Below are positions 34,896 to 42,900 of a stretch of DNA of 64,000 nucleotides, in pieces. The position numbers and the translations under genes were made by a program. Position 1 is the first letter of the stretch. Each line of letters starts with the position of its first letter. This stretch comes from Streptomyces sp. BA2. Its GTDB lineage: Bacteria > Actinomycetota > Actinomycetes > Streptomycetales > Streptomycetaceae. A model generated the notes under the pieces. It ran no database searches. It worked only from the letters and a program-made list of their open reading frames with translations, and was not told the origin of the DNA. Where the stretch lies: assembly GCF_009769735.1 (NCBI RefSeq), contig NZ_WSRO01000002.1, positions 6,678,501 through 6,742,500 on the forward strand, read 5' to 3'.

Positions 34896-35369
34896 GTGCT
34901 TGCTACAGATGGGCGCGGGGGTGCCGCGCCGTCATCCGGCGCTGACCTCAAGCGCGGGCTGGAGGCGCTGAAGACCTTTCGTCGGCGCGTCAACACGCTG
35001 CTCACGGAGTTCGAGGGTTCGGCGGGCGGTTCGAGCGAGGTCGGGGGGTACAAGCTCACCCGGGGTTCCTTCAGCGGTGGGGGCAGTGCGTTTCCAGCGG
35101 CCGATGGCCTGTACTCGCAGTACAACCAGGTTCACGAGCGGCTGACCTCGCTCTCCAAGATGCTCGGAGACCAGATCGACGCCATGGGCATTGCGGTGCA
35201 CGGCGCGGACGTCGGCTTCGACAATCTCGACGAGGACCTGAGGCAGCGTTTCTGGGCGATCCAGACCAGGGTTGACCGTGACGAGGCTGCCGCTCAGAGC
35301 GAGAAGGACGGCATGCCTGATTCGCCCCGTAGCAATGGCGACGCCGGCTCTGACTCCGGGTGGCGCTGA
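34896..35369 (+). CDS. Helical ESX partner protein (EspC-like)
   Basis: This 157-residue soluble protein has a first helix (LKRGLEALKTFRRRVNTLLTEFEGSAGG), a Gly/Ser-rich loop (SEVGGYKLTRGSFSGGG) and a second long helix pair (YSQYNQVHERLTSLSKMLGDQIDAMGIAVHGA) before an acidic tail. This resembles small substrates or partners encoded just upstream of PPE-like or EspB-like proteins. GTG 34896 follows GGAGGGT. Its stop overlaps the next gene's ATG (TGATG, 35367-35371), so the two are translated together and probably form a heterodimer (inference). Confidence 0.65.
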   Translation: MLATDGRGGAAPSSGADLKRGLEALKTFRRRVNTLLTEFEGSAGGSSEVGGYKLTRGSFSGGGSAFPAADGLYSQYNQVHERLTSLSKMLGDQIDAMGIAVHGADVGFDNLDEDLRQRFWAIQTRVDRDEAAAQSEKDGMPDSPRSNGDAGSDSGWR

Positions 35370-36952
35370 TGAGCTTCGAAGGCCACCGCCTCAACGACAT
35401 GATCGACTTGGTCGAACAGGCGAACCCCGCGGACCTGGAGAGCGCGGGCGAGGCCCTCAAGAAGGCCCGCAACGCGATTGCCGCGGCCGCTAAGGAGCTC
35501 GGCGAGCACATCGATCGAGTCGACTGGGAGGGAGCGGCTGGGGAGGCGTTCCGCAAGTGGGGCAAGAACCTCGTCAAGGACACGCATCTACTCTCCGACT
35601 TCGCCGACACCGCCAGTGTTCAGATCGCTTCGGCCGGCGCGGGGCTGGCGTCTGTCCGTAGTTCCATGCCGCCCAGGGATCAGCGCGCCGATCCGAAGAT
35701 GGTTGAGGACATCCCCACCCCCAAGAGGGTCGACGGCAATGCGGAGTACGCCGCCGCGGCCAAGGCGGAGAAGCATCGCCAAGAGGCGATCAACCAGATG
35801 AATCGGTTGTCGTCGTTCTACCAGGTGTCGCAGCACTCGATGGCTGGGCAGGAGCCGCCTACGTTTTCGGCTATGCCGGATGTGGGGGTGCCGAAGGGGA
35901 AGACGGCATCCCTCCCCGGCGCGGAGCGGGGTGCGGCATCTTCCGCCATGACCGCAGGCGACGCCCAGGTCACGCCTGACCACTCTGCCAACACCGTGAA
36001 GGGAGGTGACCCGCATCCCGTCGAATCCACACCGCCCCGCACTGGCGGACCCGGCCCGATCGCCTCGCCGGACTCGATCGCCTTGCCGGATCGGCCTGTC
36101 AGCACGGAGATTGACAGCGTCGGGACTCTGCCGCCGCAGACCGCAAGTCCGGTACCCGCTGCGTCGCCTCCGACATCAGGTCCAACGGGTGGGCTCGGAG
36201 AGCCTGTTCCTCCCATTGCAAGCGGCCCCCGTCTCCCTGTGACCAGTGGACCCACTGCACGCACGTCAGTTCCTGGAGCAGGTCCGAGGACCTCACTACC
36301 GGCCCAAGGTCGAACAGGCACGACAGGCCCAGCGCGACCAACTGCAGGTCCGGGACCTTCGAGCCCGGTGGGGCGCACAGGTCCGATGGCCCAAGGGAGA
36401 ACCGTCAGTGGTCCGACGGCTACCGGACAGCCGCCGGTAGGACGTGCCGTCACTGGGGGAACGCCACGTCCCGCCGTGCCGGGTCCTCGCCCTGGCCTCC
36501 CAGATACTGGTGCGGGGCGCGCCAACGGCCTCGTCGGTGGGCGGCCTGTTCCTGGCCCCGTGCAGGGTTCGTCGGGCTCCAGGTTGCCGCGTGGCCCGGT
36601 CATCGGAACCGAGGGCTCTGGTGGTTCAAGGGCAACGAATGGAGCCGGAGGCCAACGCGGAGTCGTTGGAGCAGCGCCTCACGGCACGGCTGGGAGCGGA
36701 CAGACGTCTCGCCGGTTCACCAGTAGTCCCGATGGCGTGGTCGGTACTCCCAAGGAACGTACGTCTACCGCCGCAGGCCGTAGGAACGGATTCACCGCCG
36801 GGGGCTCAGGGCTGGTGCGTGGTCCCGCGGGCACACCACGACGCCCGGATGGCGACGAGGGCGAGGGCGTGCAGCGGCCCGACTATCTGGTCGAGGACGA
36901 GGAAACACATTTGCCAGGCAACCGGCGGCACGTGCCGCCGGTGATCGACTGA
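35369..36952 (+). CDS. Long WXG-type ESX substrate with Gly/Pro/Thr-rich tail
   Basis: The protein has 527 residues. The first 100 form a helical hairpin with a WXG-type turn, RVDWEGAAGEAFRKWGKN. Helical residues to about 170 include HRQEAINQMNRLSSFYQVSQHSM. The remaining 350 residues are disordered and rich in Gly, Pro, Thr, Ser and Arg, ending acidic (RPDYLVEDEETHLPGNRRHVPPVID). This layout (helical targeting domain plus long flexible tail) recalls mycobacterial EspB or PPE proteins, and EspB is a mycosin substrate. The second mycosin gene follows after 23 bases. ATG 35369 is chosen for the one-base overlap with the upstream partner gene; an in-frame GTG lies 9 bases earlier. Confidence 0.7.
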   Translation: MSFEGHRLNDMIDLVEQANPADLESAGEALKKARNAIAAAAKELGEHIDRVDWEGAAGEAFRKWGKNLVKDTHLLSDFADTASVQIASAGAGLASVRSSMPPRDQRADPKMVEDIPTPKRVDGNAEYAAAAKAEKHRQEAINQMNRLSSFYQVSQHSMAGQEPPTFSAMPDVGVPKGKTASLPGAERGAASSAMTAGDAQVTPDHSANTVKGGDPHPVESTPPRTGGPGPIASPDSIALPDRPVSTEIDSVGTLPPQTASPVPAASPPTSGPTGGLGEPVPPIASGPRLPVTSGPTARTSVPGAGPRTSLPAQGRTGTTGPARPTAGPGPSSPVGRTGPMAQGRTVSGPTATGQPPVGRAVTGGTPRPAVPGPRPGLPDTGAGRANGLVGGRPVPGPVQGSSGSRLPRGPVIGTEGSGGSRATNGAGGQRGVVGAAPHGTAGSGQTSRRFTSSPDGVVGTPKERTSTAAGRRNGFTAGGSGLVRGPAGTPRRPDGDEGEGVQRPDYLVEDEETHLPGNRRHVPPVID

Positions 36953-36975
36953 TCGCGAGCAAGGACGTGCAGGGC

Positions 36976-38247
36976 ATGAGGTCAGAAGCCGGTCGACGCG
37001 GCGGGTGGGTTGCGCCGTCTCCGGGCGGTGCGGGGAGACGCATCGCCACCATGGCCTCCGCACTTGTTGTGCTGGTCCTCGTGCCCCTAGGGCTTGCTCC
37101 GAGTGCGACGGCGGACGACATCCAGTCGAAGCTGTGGCACTTGGAGGCCATGGGCGCTGACGAACTCTGGGATGTCAGCACCGGCGAGGGCATCAAGGTC
37201 GCAGTTGTGGACACTGGTGTCTCGGAGACGCCGTCGCTCAAAGGCCGCGTACATCCGGGCACGGATGTGGCAGGAATGCCTGGTGGCTCGACAGATGACT
37301 ACGACGGACATGGAACCACGATGGCGGAACTCATCGTGGGATCCGGACGAGGCGGGGGGATCAAGGGTTTGGCCCCCGGTGCCGAGGTCGTGTCCTTTCG
37401 AACCGGTCTGGGTGGCAAGTTCGAGAAGAAGGGAAGCCGAAGCGCCGAAGCAATTCGGGCCGCGGCCGACAGTGATGCCCGGATCATCAGTATGTCCTTC
37501 GGTTCTGACTTTGCGTACCCAGATGAGAAGGCAGCAGTGAAGTATGCCGCATCGAAGGGCAAGTTGATGTTCGCGGCCGTCGGCAACGATGGAGAGAAGA
37601 AGGACTTCATCGGGTATCCCGCCGCCTTTCCATCTGTCACTGGAGTCTCCGCCGCCGATGAGTCAGGAAAGGTCGCTAGGTTCTCTGAACGCGGCGACTA
37701 CGTGGATCTGGCGGCGCCAGGTCGGGACCTCCCCCAGTGGTGCGATGAGGCATTTCGTTCGTACTGCGATGGCGAAGGCGGCACCAGCGTAGCCACAGCC
37801 ATCGCCTCCGCCTCCGCCGCCCTGATCTGGTCCAAGCACCCCAACTGGACGGCCAACCAGGTCCTCAGAGTCCTCATCGACACCGCAGGCCGCGACTGGC
37901 CGAAGGACGATCCGAGCGTCTACCTCGGCTACGGACTTGTCCGGCCGGCTCCCAACTTGCTGGAGGGGAAGGGCGACCCGGGCCCCGCAGATGTTGACCC
38001 CCTCACCAATGAGAAGACGCCCGGTGCTGGTGCCGGTCCCGGCAATGAGGCTTCACCCTCTGCTTCCGCGCCGGCTTCATCGCAGCCCCCGAAGGGGGCG
38101 ACGGGTGGCGGGGCCGCGGCGGCAGCTTCAAGCGCCAAGTCCAGTGAGAGAGACGGCCAGTTGTGGTTGATCCTCGGCTCCATCGCCGCAGCCGCAGTGA
38201 TCGGCGCCAGCGCCTTCGCAGTGATGCGTGCTCGGCGCAGAGCCTGA
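36976..38247 (+). CDS. Type VII secretion mycosin (subtilisin-like protease) 2
   Basis: This is a second S8 protease of mycosin type, 423 residues. It has a signal peptide (ALVVLVLVPLGLAPSATA), catalytic Asp79 (AVVDTGVSE), His112 (DGHGTTMA), oxyanion Asn204 (AVGNDG) and Ser271 (GTSVATAIAS). A Pro/Ala/Ser-rich linker and a C-terminal helix (LWLILGSIAAAAVIGASAFAV) with a basic tail follow. The catalytic set is complete. It differs clearly from mycosin 1 in its substrate loops. ATG 36976 is used, with AAGGA ten bases upstream; GTG 36967 is possible. It sits between the long WXG substrate and EsxBA, so it may process or gate that substrate set. Confidence 0.9.
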   Translation: MRSEAGRRGGWVAPSPGGAGRRIATMASALVVLVLVPLGLAPSATADDIQSKLWHLEAMGADELWDVSTGEGIKVAVVDTGVSETPSLKGRVHPGTDVAGMPGGSTDDYDGHGTTMAELIVGSGRGGGIKGLAPGAEVVSFRTGLGGKFEKKGSRSAEAIRAAADSDARIISMSFGSDFAYPDEKAAVKYAASKGKLMFAAVGNDGEKKDFIGYPAAFPSVTGVSAADESGKVARFSERGDYVDLAAPGRDLPQWCDEAFRSYCDGEGGTSVATAIASASAALIWSKHPNWTANQVLRVLIDTAGRDWPKDDPSVYLGYGLVRPAPNLLEGKGDPGPADVDPLTNEKTPGAGAGPGNEASPSASAPASSQPPKGATGGGAAAAASSAKSSERDGQLWLILGSIAAAAVIGASAFAVMRARRRA

Positions 38248-38304
38248 ACGCGACGCAGCATCACCCGACCCACACCAACAAAGGTTCAAGAAGGGAGCCC
38301 AGCC

Positions 38305-38643
38305 GTGGCTGACGGCCAGAAGTTGAACAATGAGCAAGTGGCGCTGCTGAAGAAAGAGATCGTGGGCAAGTACGAATCGGTCCAGCAGCAGCTCAAGCGG
38401 CTCCAGGGCACCCTCGACACGATGGAGGTGAACTGGCGGGGTGTCGGAGCTCATGCATTCGACAAGAAGCAGACCGAGCTCAACGAGCGCATGCAGGTGA
38501 TCGGGAGGATCCTGGTGGATTTTCTGGACGGCATCAGTGGCAACGAGAAGCTCACGGAAGGCCTTGAGGACCAGGTCCGGTCGACGATGGACAGCATCGA
38601 CGTGCAGTACGGCGGCAAGCAGTCGGCTATCAACAGCTACTGA
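38305..38643 (+). CDS. esxB: WXG100 protein EsxB-like
   Basis: This 112-residue WXG100 protein is all helical, with the turn NWRGVGAHAFDKKQTEL carrying W-R-G (residues 43-45) in the middle. A second helix is followed by a C-terminal stretch SIDVQYGGKQSAINSY, where a Y-x-x-x-x-x-S-type export signal would lie. WXG100 pairs are secreted by ESX machines and recruit EccC. GTG 38305 follows AAGGGAG. It pairs with the next gene (56-base gap). Assignment of B versus A follows the usual Streptomyces gene order and is not proven. Confidence 0.85.
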   Translation: MADGQKLNNEQVALLKKEIVGKYESVQQQLKRLQGTLDTMEVNWRGVGAHAFDKKQTELNERMQVIGRILVDFLDGISGNEKLTEGLEDQVRSTMDSIDVQYGGKQSAINSY

Positions 38644-38699
38644 AGCACTGCGGTCTCTGGGGAACGAATCCTCCACAACCACTGAGAGACGGGGTAGGC

Positions 38700-39002
38700 A
38701 TGGCAAACGTTCACTATGGTGAAATGGCGGTCAAATATGGTGGCCTTGACGCCATCACGACCGAACTCGGCAACCAGGCGAAGCAGTTGGAGGCCGATCT
38801 CGCTGATATCAAGCGGGCGGTGACGAAGGTGGCCGAGGGCTGGGAGGGCAAGGCCCACGAGGCGTACGTCCTGCAGCAGCAGGAGTGGGACAAGAACGTC
38901 GAGGCCATTCACCGGGCTCTCGTCGAGATCGGCCAAAAGGTCGGCCAGGCCGGCGGTGACTACCGGGGCGGTGACCTGAAGGGCGCCAGCTACTTCCAGT
39001 GA
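38700..39002 (+). CDS. esxA: WXG100 protein EsxA-like
   Basis: This 100-residue WXG100 protein has two helices separated by GWEGKAHEAYVLQQQEWD, with W-E-G at about residues 48-50. It has no signal peptide, ends in DLKGASYFQ, and has the expected length of the ESAT-6 family. EsxA/EsxB form a heterodimer secreted through the EccC-dependent pore. In S. coelicolor these proteins influence sporulation and development (known for the family there). A perfect hairpin follows the stop, ending the run that starts at 34896. Confidence 0.9.
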   Translation: MANVHYGEMAVKYGGLDAITTELGNQAKQLEADLADIKRAVTKVAEGWEGKAHEAYVLQQQEWDKNVEAIHRALVEIGQKVGQAGGDYRGGDLKGASYFQ

Positions 39003-39023
39003 GTATCAGCGTCACGCAACATC

Positions 39024-39054
39024 GGGGTGGACACACGCGGGAGGTGTCCACCCC
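39024..39054 (+). terminator. Hairpin terminator after esxA
   Basis: A perfect 11-bp stem (39024-39034 with 39044-39054) with a 9-base loop and a T-containing tail (TGCTTGTTG) lies 21 bases after the esxA stop. It is the best terminator in the ESX locus. Confidence 0.85.
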
Positions 39055-39094
39055 TGCTTGTTGAATGGTGGGCGGGGCGGAAGGATGGTTGGGC

Positions 39095-39402
39095 CTACAC
39101 CGCCCCTGCCCCGCCATTCCGCGGCGCAGGCTCCAGGTCGAACTCCCCGTCCCTCGCCCCGAGTACGAACGCCCGCCACTCTGCCTCGGTGTACCGCAGC
39201 ACGGTCTCCGGCTCGACGGACGACCGCATGGCCACGGCGCCCGCGGGGAGGTACGCGATCTCGACGCGCTCTTCGTGCGCCTCGGTGCCCGGTGCGCTGT
39301 GCCACTCGACGCTGAGATGTCCAGGGCGTAGAGCTCGTCCTTCTCCCGCTCCTTGCGCGCCTTGGTGTCCTGCTCCGACTCCTGGTCCTCTGCCTTGGCC
39401 AT
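39095..39402 (-). pseudogene. DUF397 gene broken by a one-base deletion
   Basis: The frame opens at ATG 39402 (MAKAEDQESEQDTKARKE) and reads well to ALDIS. It is then out of frame relative to a clear DUF397 continuation (VEWHSAPGTEAHEERVEIAY ... RAFVLGARDGEFDLEPAP) that stops at 39095-39097. Aligned to the intact paralogue at 51792-52088, exactly one base is missing in the codons for D-I-S-G-V (near 39312-39318). The 308-base length is one short of a multiple of three. DUF397 proteins are small and often pair with helix-turn-helix regulators in Streptomyces. The copy is probably inactive unless the base is a sequencing error. Confidence 0.8.
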
Positions 39403-39558
39403 GATGAAGCAGCCCCTTCCTGACGTGCCAACGAACGGTGGACTCAGCCTACTTGGAGTCCTTCGGTGTCCGCTCGGCAATGGCCTGGCTTGTACGTCGC
39501 GCGAGGGCCCTCGTATCTATCCAGTCGAACATCGGGCTGCGTTCCAGGCGCAGATTAA

Positions 39559-39948
39559 CTAGGATGACGCTGATTCAAGAGCTTCGAGAATCCTGGATAG
39601 ATCTTCTCTTGCTGCTGCGCAGAATTCTTGGTCCTCTTCCGTGATGTAGACCATAGCCTCATTGAATTTACTTCCATCGGGGCCGGCCTGCTGAATGAGG
39701 CGAGTAGGTGCAATCATCCAATTTCTTGTTGCCTTGAATGTCCATTCAAGGCTGTTTGGCGCCTCTCGGGTGATCGTCTCGAAAATTTCCTTGAGGCTGT
39801 CGCGAGGCTCCTCGAAGCGCCAAGCAATAAAGGATACTTGAAGGTATCCATACGTGGGGTGCCGTTCGACAGGGGATCTGAGCCAGACCACCGAGCCGAA
39901 TTTGTTCAGTACCCGCTTTATCTTTTCGCGCCGCGTATTGTCGACCAT
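39559..39948 (-). CDS. Candidate immunity protein for the RHS toxin
   Basis: This 129-residue cytosolic protein has no signal or membrane segment, has mixed alpha/beta character and is rich in aromatic residues (WLRSPVERHPTYGYLQVSFIAWRFEEP; a C-terminal Glu-rich helix). Codon use is strikingly AT-rich for this genome (GAATTT, ATTT and AATA runs), shared with the toxin tail upstream. The ATG at 39948 has a perfect GAGGAGG site 7 bases upstream that lies in the 17-base gap after the RHS stop, so expression is coupled to the toxin. Position and composition match immunity genes of polymorphic toxins. No known immunity family is recognised. Confidence 0.65.
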   Translation of the reverse strand: MVDNTRREKIKRVLNKFGSVVWLRSPVERHPTYGYLQVSFIAWRFEEPRDSLKEIFETITREAPNSLEWTFKATRNWMIAPTRLIQQAGPDGSKFNEAMVYITEEDQEFCAAAREDLSRILEALESASS

Positions 39949-39965
39949 TGTCCTGCCTCCTCGCC

Positions 39966-42900
39966 TTAGCGACGTCCCCAAGGTGGGGGTATCTGGTAAT
40001 CTCCGTTGTGTCTGATCACTTTCTCGCCGTCGTTCATGTGTCGGAGTGCCCTCTCGTAGTCTCCCAGAGGGACTGGCGTGCTGCTGAGTGTTGGGTCGTA
40101 GGCGTAGCGGCCGTCGGTGTAAACGTCGTGGAAAGTGTAGTCCTCTACTGCCCTTCCGCCCTGCTCTGGAATCTTGATGTCATTTCCGGAATGGGTCATG
40201 TAATGCACGATCCTCCCTTCGTTGTCGGCCCGGTTTGATATGAATGAAGCGATATCAGAGCAATCAATTTCCGATCCTTGAGGTGCCGCCCTCATGGCGT
40301 CTGTAAGGTTTCCGCTCGGAGGGTGAGCAGGGTTAGGGGCGCGGAAGTCGAACGGGTCGCGCCCGGAAGGGCATACTTCGGGCGCGAGCCCCAGAGGGTC
40401 GACCGAAGCTGTGGGGTTATGAACGTAGGAATTCGGGTTGGGTGCAGGGGCAAGACCAAGAGGGTCAGGCGTGGAGTAGCGCCCGATTTCGGGATCGTAA
40501 TGCCGGAAGTAGTTGTAATGCAGCCCCGTCTCCGGGTCGAAGTACTGCCCCGGAAAACGAAGCGGCGTATAAGCCGTGCTCCCCGCATTCCACGCCGTCG
40601 TACCCCACAGCGTGCTGCGTGTCCGCCACGCGATCTCGCCCTGCTCGTCGACTAGTTCGCTCGGTGTGCCGATCAGGTCGGTGACGATGGCGAAGAAGCG
40701 GGAATCGATCTCCTGCTGTGGTGTAGCGGCCGCAGTGATGCGTTCGGTCTGCGCCACGGGGTGCAGGCCCTGGTGGTCCCACGTAAGAGTGACTGGATGC
40801 TGCAACCCTTCGCCGCTAGTGGTCTGTTCGCAGAGCGTCGTGTCATCCCAAGTGAAGTCGACCCGCTCGACGACTGTCTCGTCGTCGGCCGCCAGACGCA
40901 GCTTGGCCGTGCGGCGGCCCAGTGGGTCGTACGTGTAGCGCCAGCGAGTGCCGTCAGGAGTGATCACCGACGTCAGCCGGTCCTCCGCATCCCACGAGTA
41001 GCGCCACGTATCCGGCTTCCGGGAGAGGCGCGTCTTCTGGCGCATGACGATGCGGCCAAGAGCATCGTGCTCGTAGCGCACACCACCAGCGCGCGTGATC
41101 CGCGTGCCTTCGTACGCGCGCCGCCCCGTCGCTTCCTGCCCAGGATGACCGGCAGGCCAGGACGCCTCGGTCTGGTTGCCCGCCGCGTCATAGGCGTACG
41201 TCTCCGTCCAGTTCGCCGCGTGGACCGCCGTGACACGGCCCGCCGCGTCCAGGTCGAAGCTACGGTTGCCGGAGAGCTGGTCGTCGATGGCGATGAGGTT
41301 GCCGTCGGCGCGGTAGGTGTAGGCGCGGTTCTGGATAGATCGGCCGCCCGTAGCGGTGACTGATTGGTCTGTGAGGCGACCCAGCTCGTCGAAGGTCTGG
41401 CCCATGGAAATGGACTCGCCTATGTGACGGGCGAGTTCGCGGCCTGCCGCGTCGTAGGCGAAGTCGATGGTGCGGCCCGACGCGATCAGTTGGGTGCGGC
41501 GTCCTGCCTCGTCGTACGCCCACGCGCTGGTGGCCCCCGACGGCGTGGTGCGCGTGGCGGGGCGGCCCAGTTCGTCGTATGTGTATGTGATCTTGCGGTC
41601 GTTGACCGTTTCGGATCTGAGCCGGCCGTAGCGGTCGCGCAGCAGCACGAGAGTGGTGTCCGGGCTTGTGGCCTGCGCGAGTTGGTCAGTCAGGTCGTAG
41701 GCGAATTCAGTGACCCGGCCGTCGGCGTCCTTGCAGGTGACCTGGCCGAGAGCGTTCCGCTCGAAGGAAACCGTCTGACCGATGGCGTTCGTGCGCGAGG
41801 CCAGCTGCCCGGCGCTGTCGTACGCGTACGACAGCGCCCGGTCGTCGAAGTCCGTTTCCGATATGAGACGGCCGGCCGGGTCGTATGCGTAATTCCACGT
41901 CAGGCCCTGGGGGTTGGCTACCTCGGTGAGGCGCAGTTCGTGGTCATGGGCGAACTCGTAACGCACCCCGTCCGGGCCCGTGCGGGCCGACAGCACGTCG
42001 AAGTGGGTGTACTCGTAGCGGGAGACGCCACCCATCGCGTCGGTGTGAGTGGTGCAGTTGCCCTCACCGTCGTACGCCCAGGACTCGACCGCCCCGTCGG
42101 GTCCCGTGCGCCGGGCCAGCTGTCCCTCGACAGTCCATTCCAGTCGCGTCGTGGCGCCCATCGCGTCCGTGATCGTGACAGGCCTTCCGAAGGCGTCACG
42201 CTTGTAGCGGGTCACTGAGCCGAGCGGATCGGCGATCTCGACAGGGAGCCCCGCCGGGTCGCACCGAACCGTCGTCACATTGCCGAGCGGGTCCGTGACC
42301 GCGGTGAGACGGCCCCCTTCGTCGTACGTGAAGCGCGTCGTTTGGCCCGAAGGGCTGGTCACCGTCGTGCGGTTGCCGCGTTCGTCGTAGGACTGCCGCC
42401 AGATCGTTCCGTCAGGATTCACCACCTTCAAGGGCAGCCCGAGTTCGTTGTACTCGGAACTCGCCTCACGTCCGTCCGGGCGTACTGCTGTGAGCAGGTT
42501 GCCTGCCGAGTCATAGCTGAGAGACGTGGTGCGGCCCAATGGGTCGGTGCGGGAGAGCAGGCGGTTGTAGTGGTCGCGCTCGTAGCGGGTGACCGCGCCG
42601 AGCGGGTCGATGTCGGCGACCACCTGCCAGGCGTCATTGATCAGGAAGCGTCGGGTGTGGCCCTCGCCGGTGGTGGTCGTCGTGACCCTGAGCCCGGTTT
42701 CGGGGTCCGTCGTGTCATAGGTGAGGCGCAGGCTCATATGGCCTTCCGAGCCGCCCTCGGCAACGCACCTGTCCTGATCGTCGTACGCGTAGGTGTAGCT
42801 GCGGTCGTTCGTGTCCGTCCACGAGGTGACCCGGCCCAAGCCGTCGTACGCGAAACGGAGCGGCAGACCAGAGGAGTTGAGGACCTCGGTGAGGTGACCG

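Noticed and set aside
36006..36950. Frameshift in the long WXG protein's tail
   Set aside because: Open frames in other phases overlap the tail, but the main frame is uninterrupted from the WXG domain to the stop, so repeat-like composition explains them.
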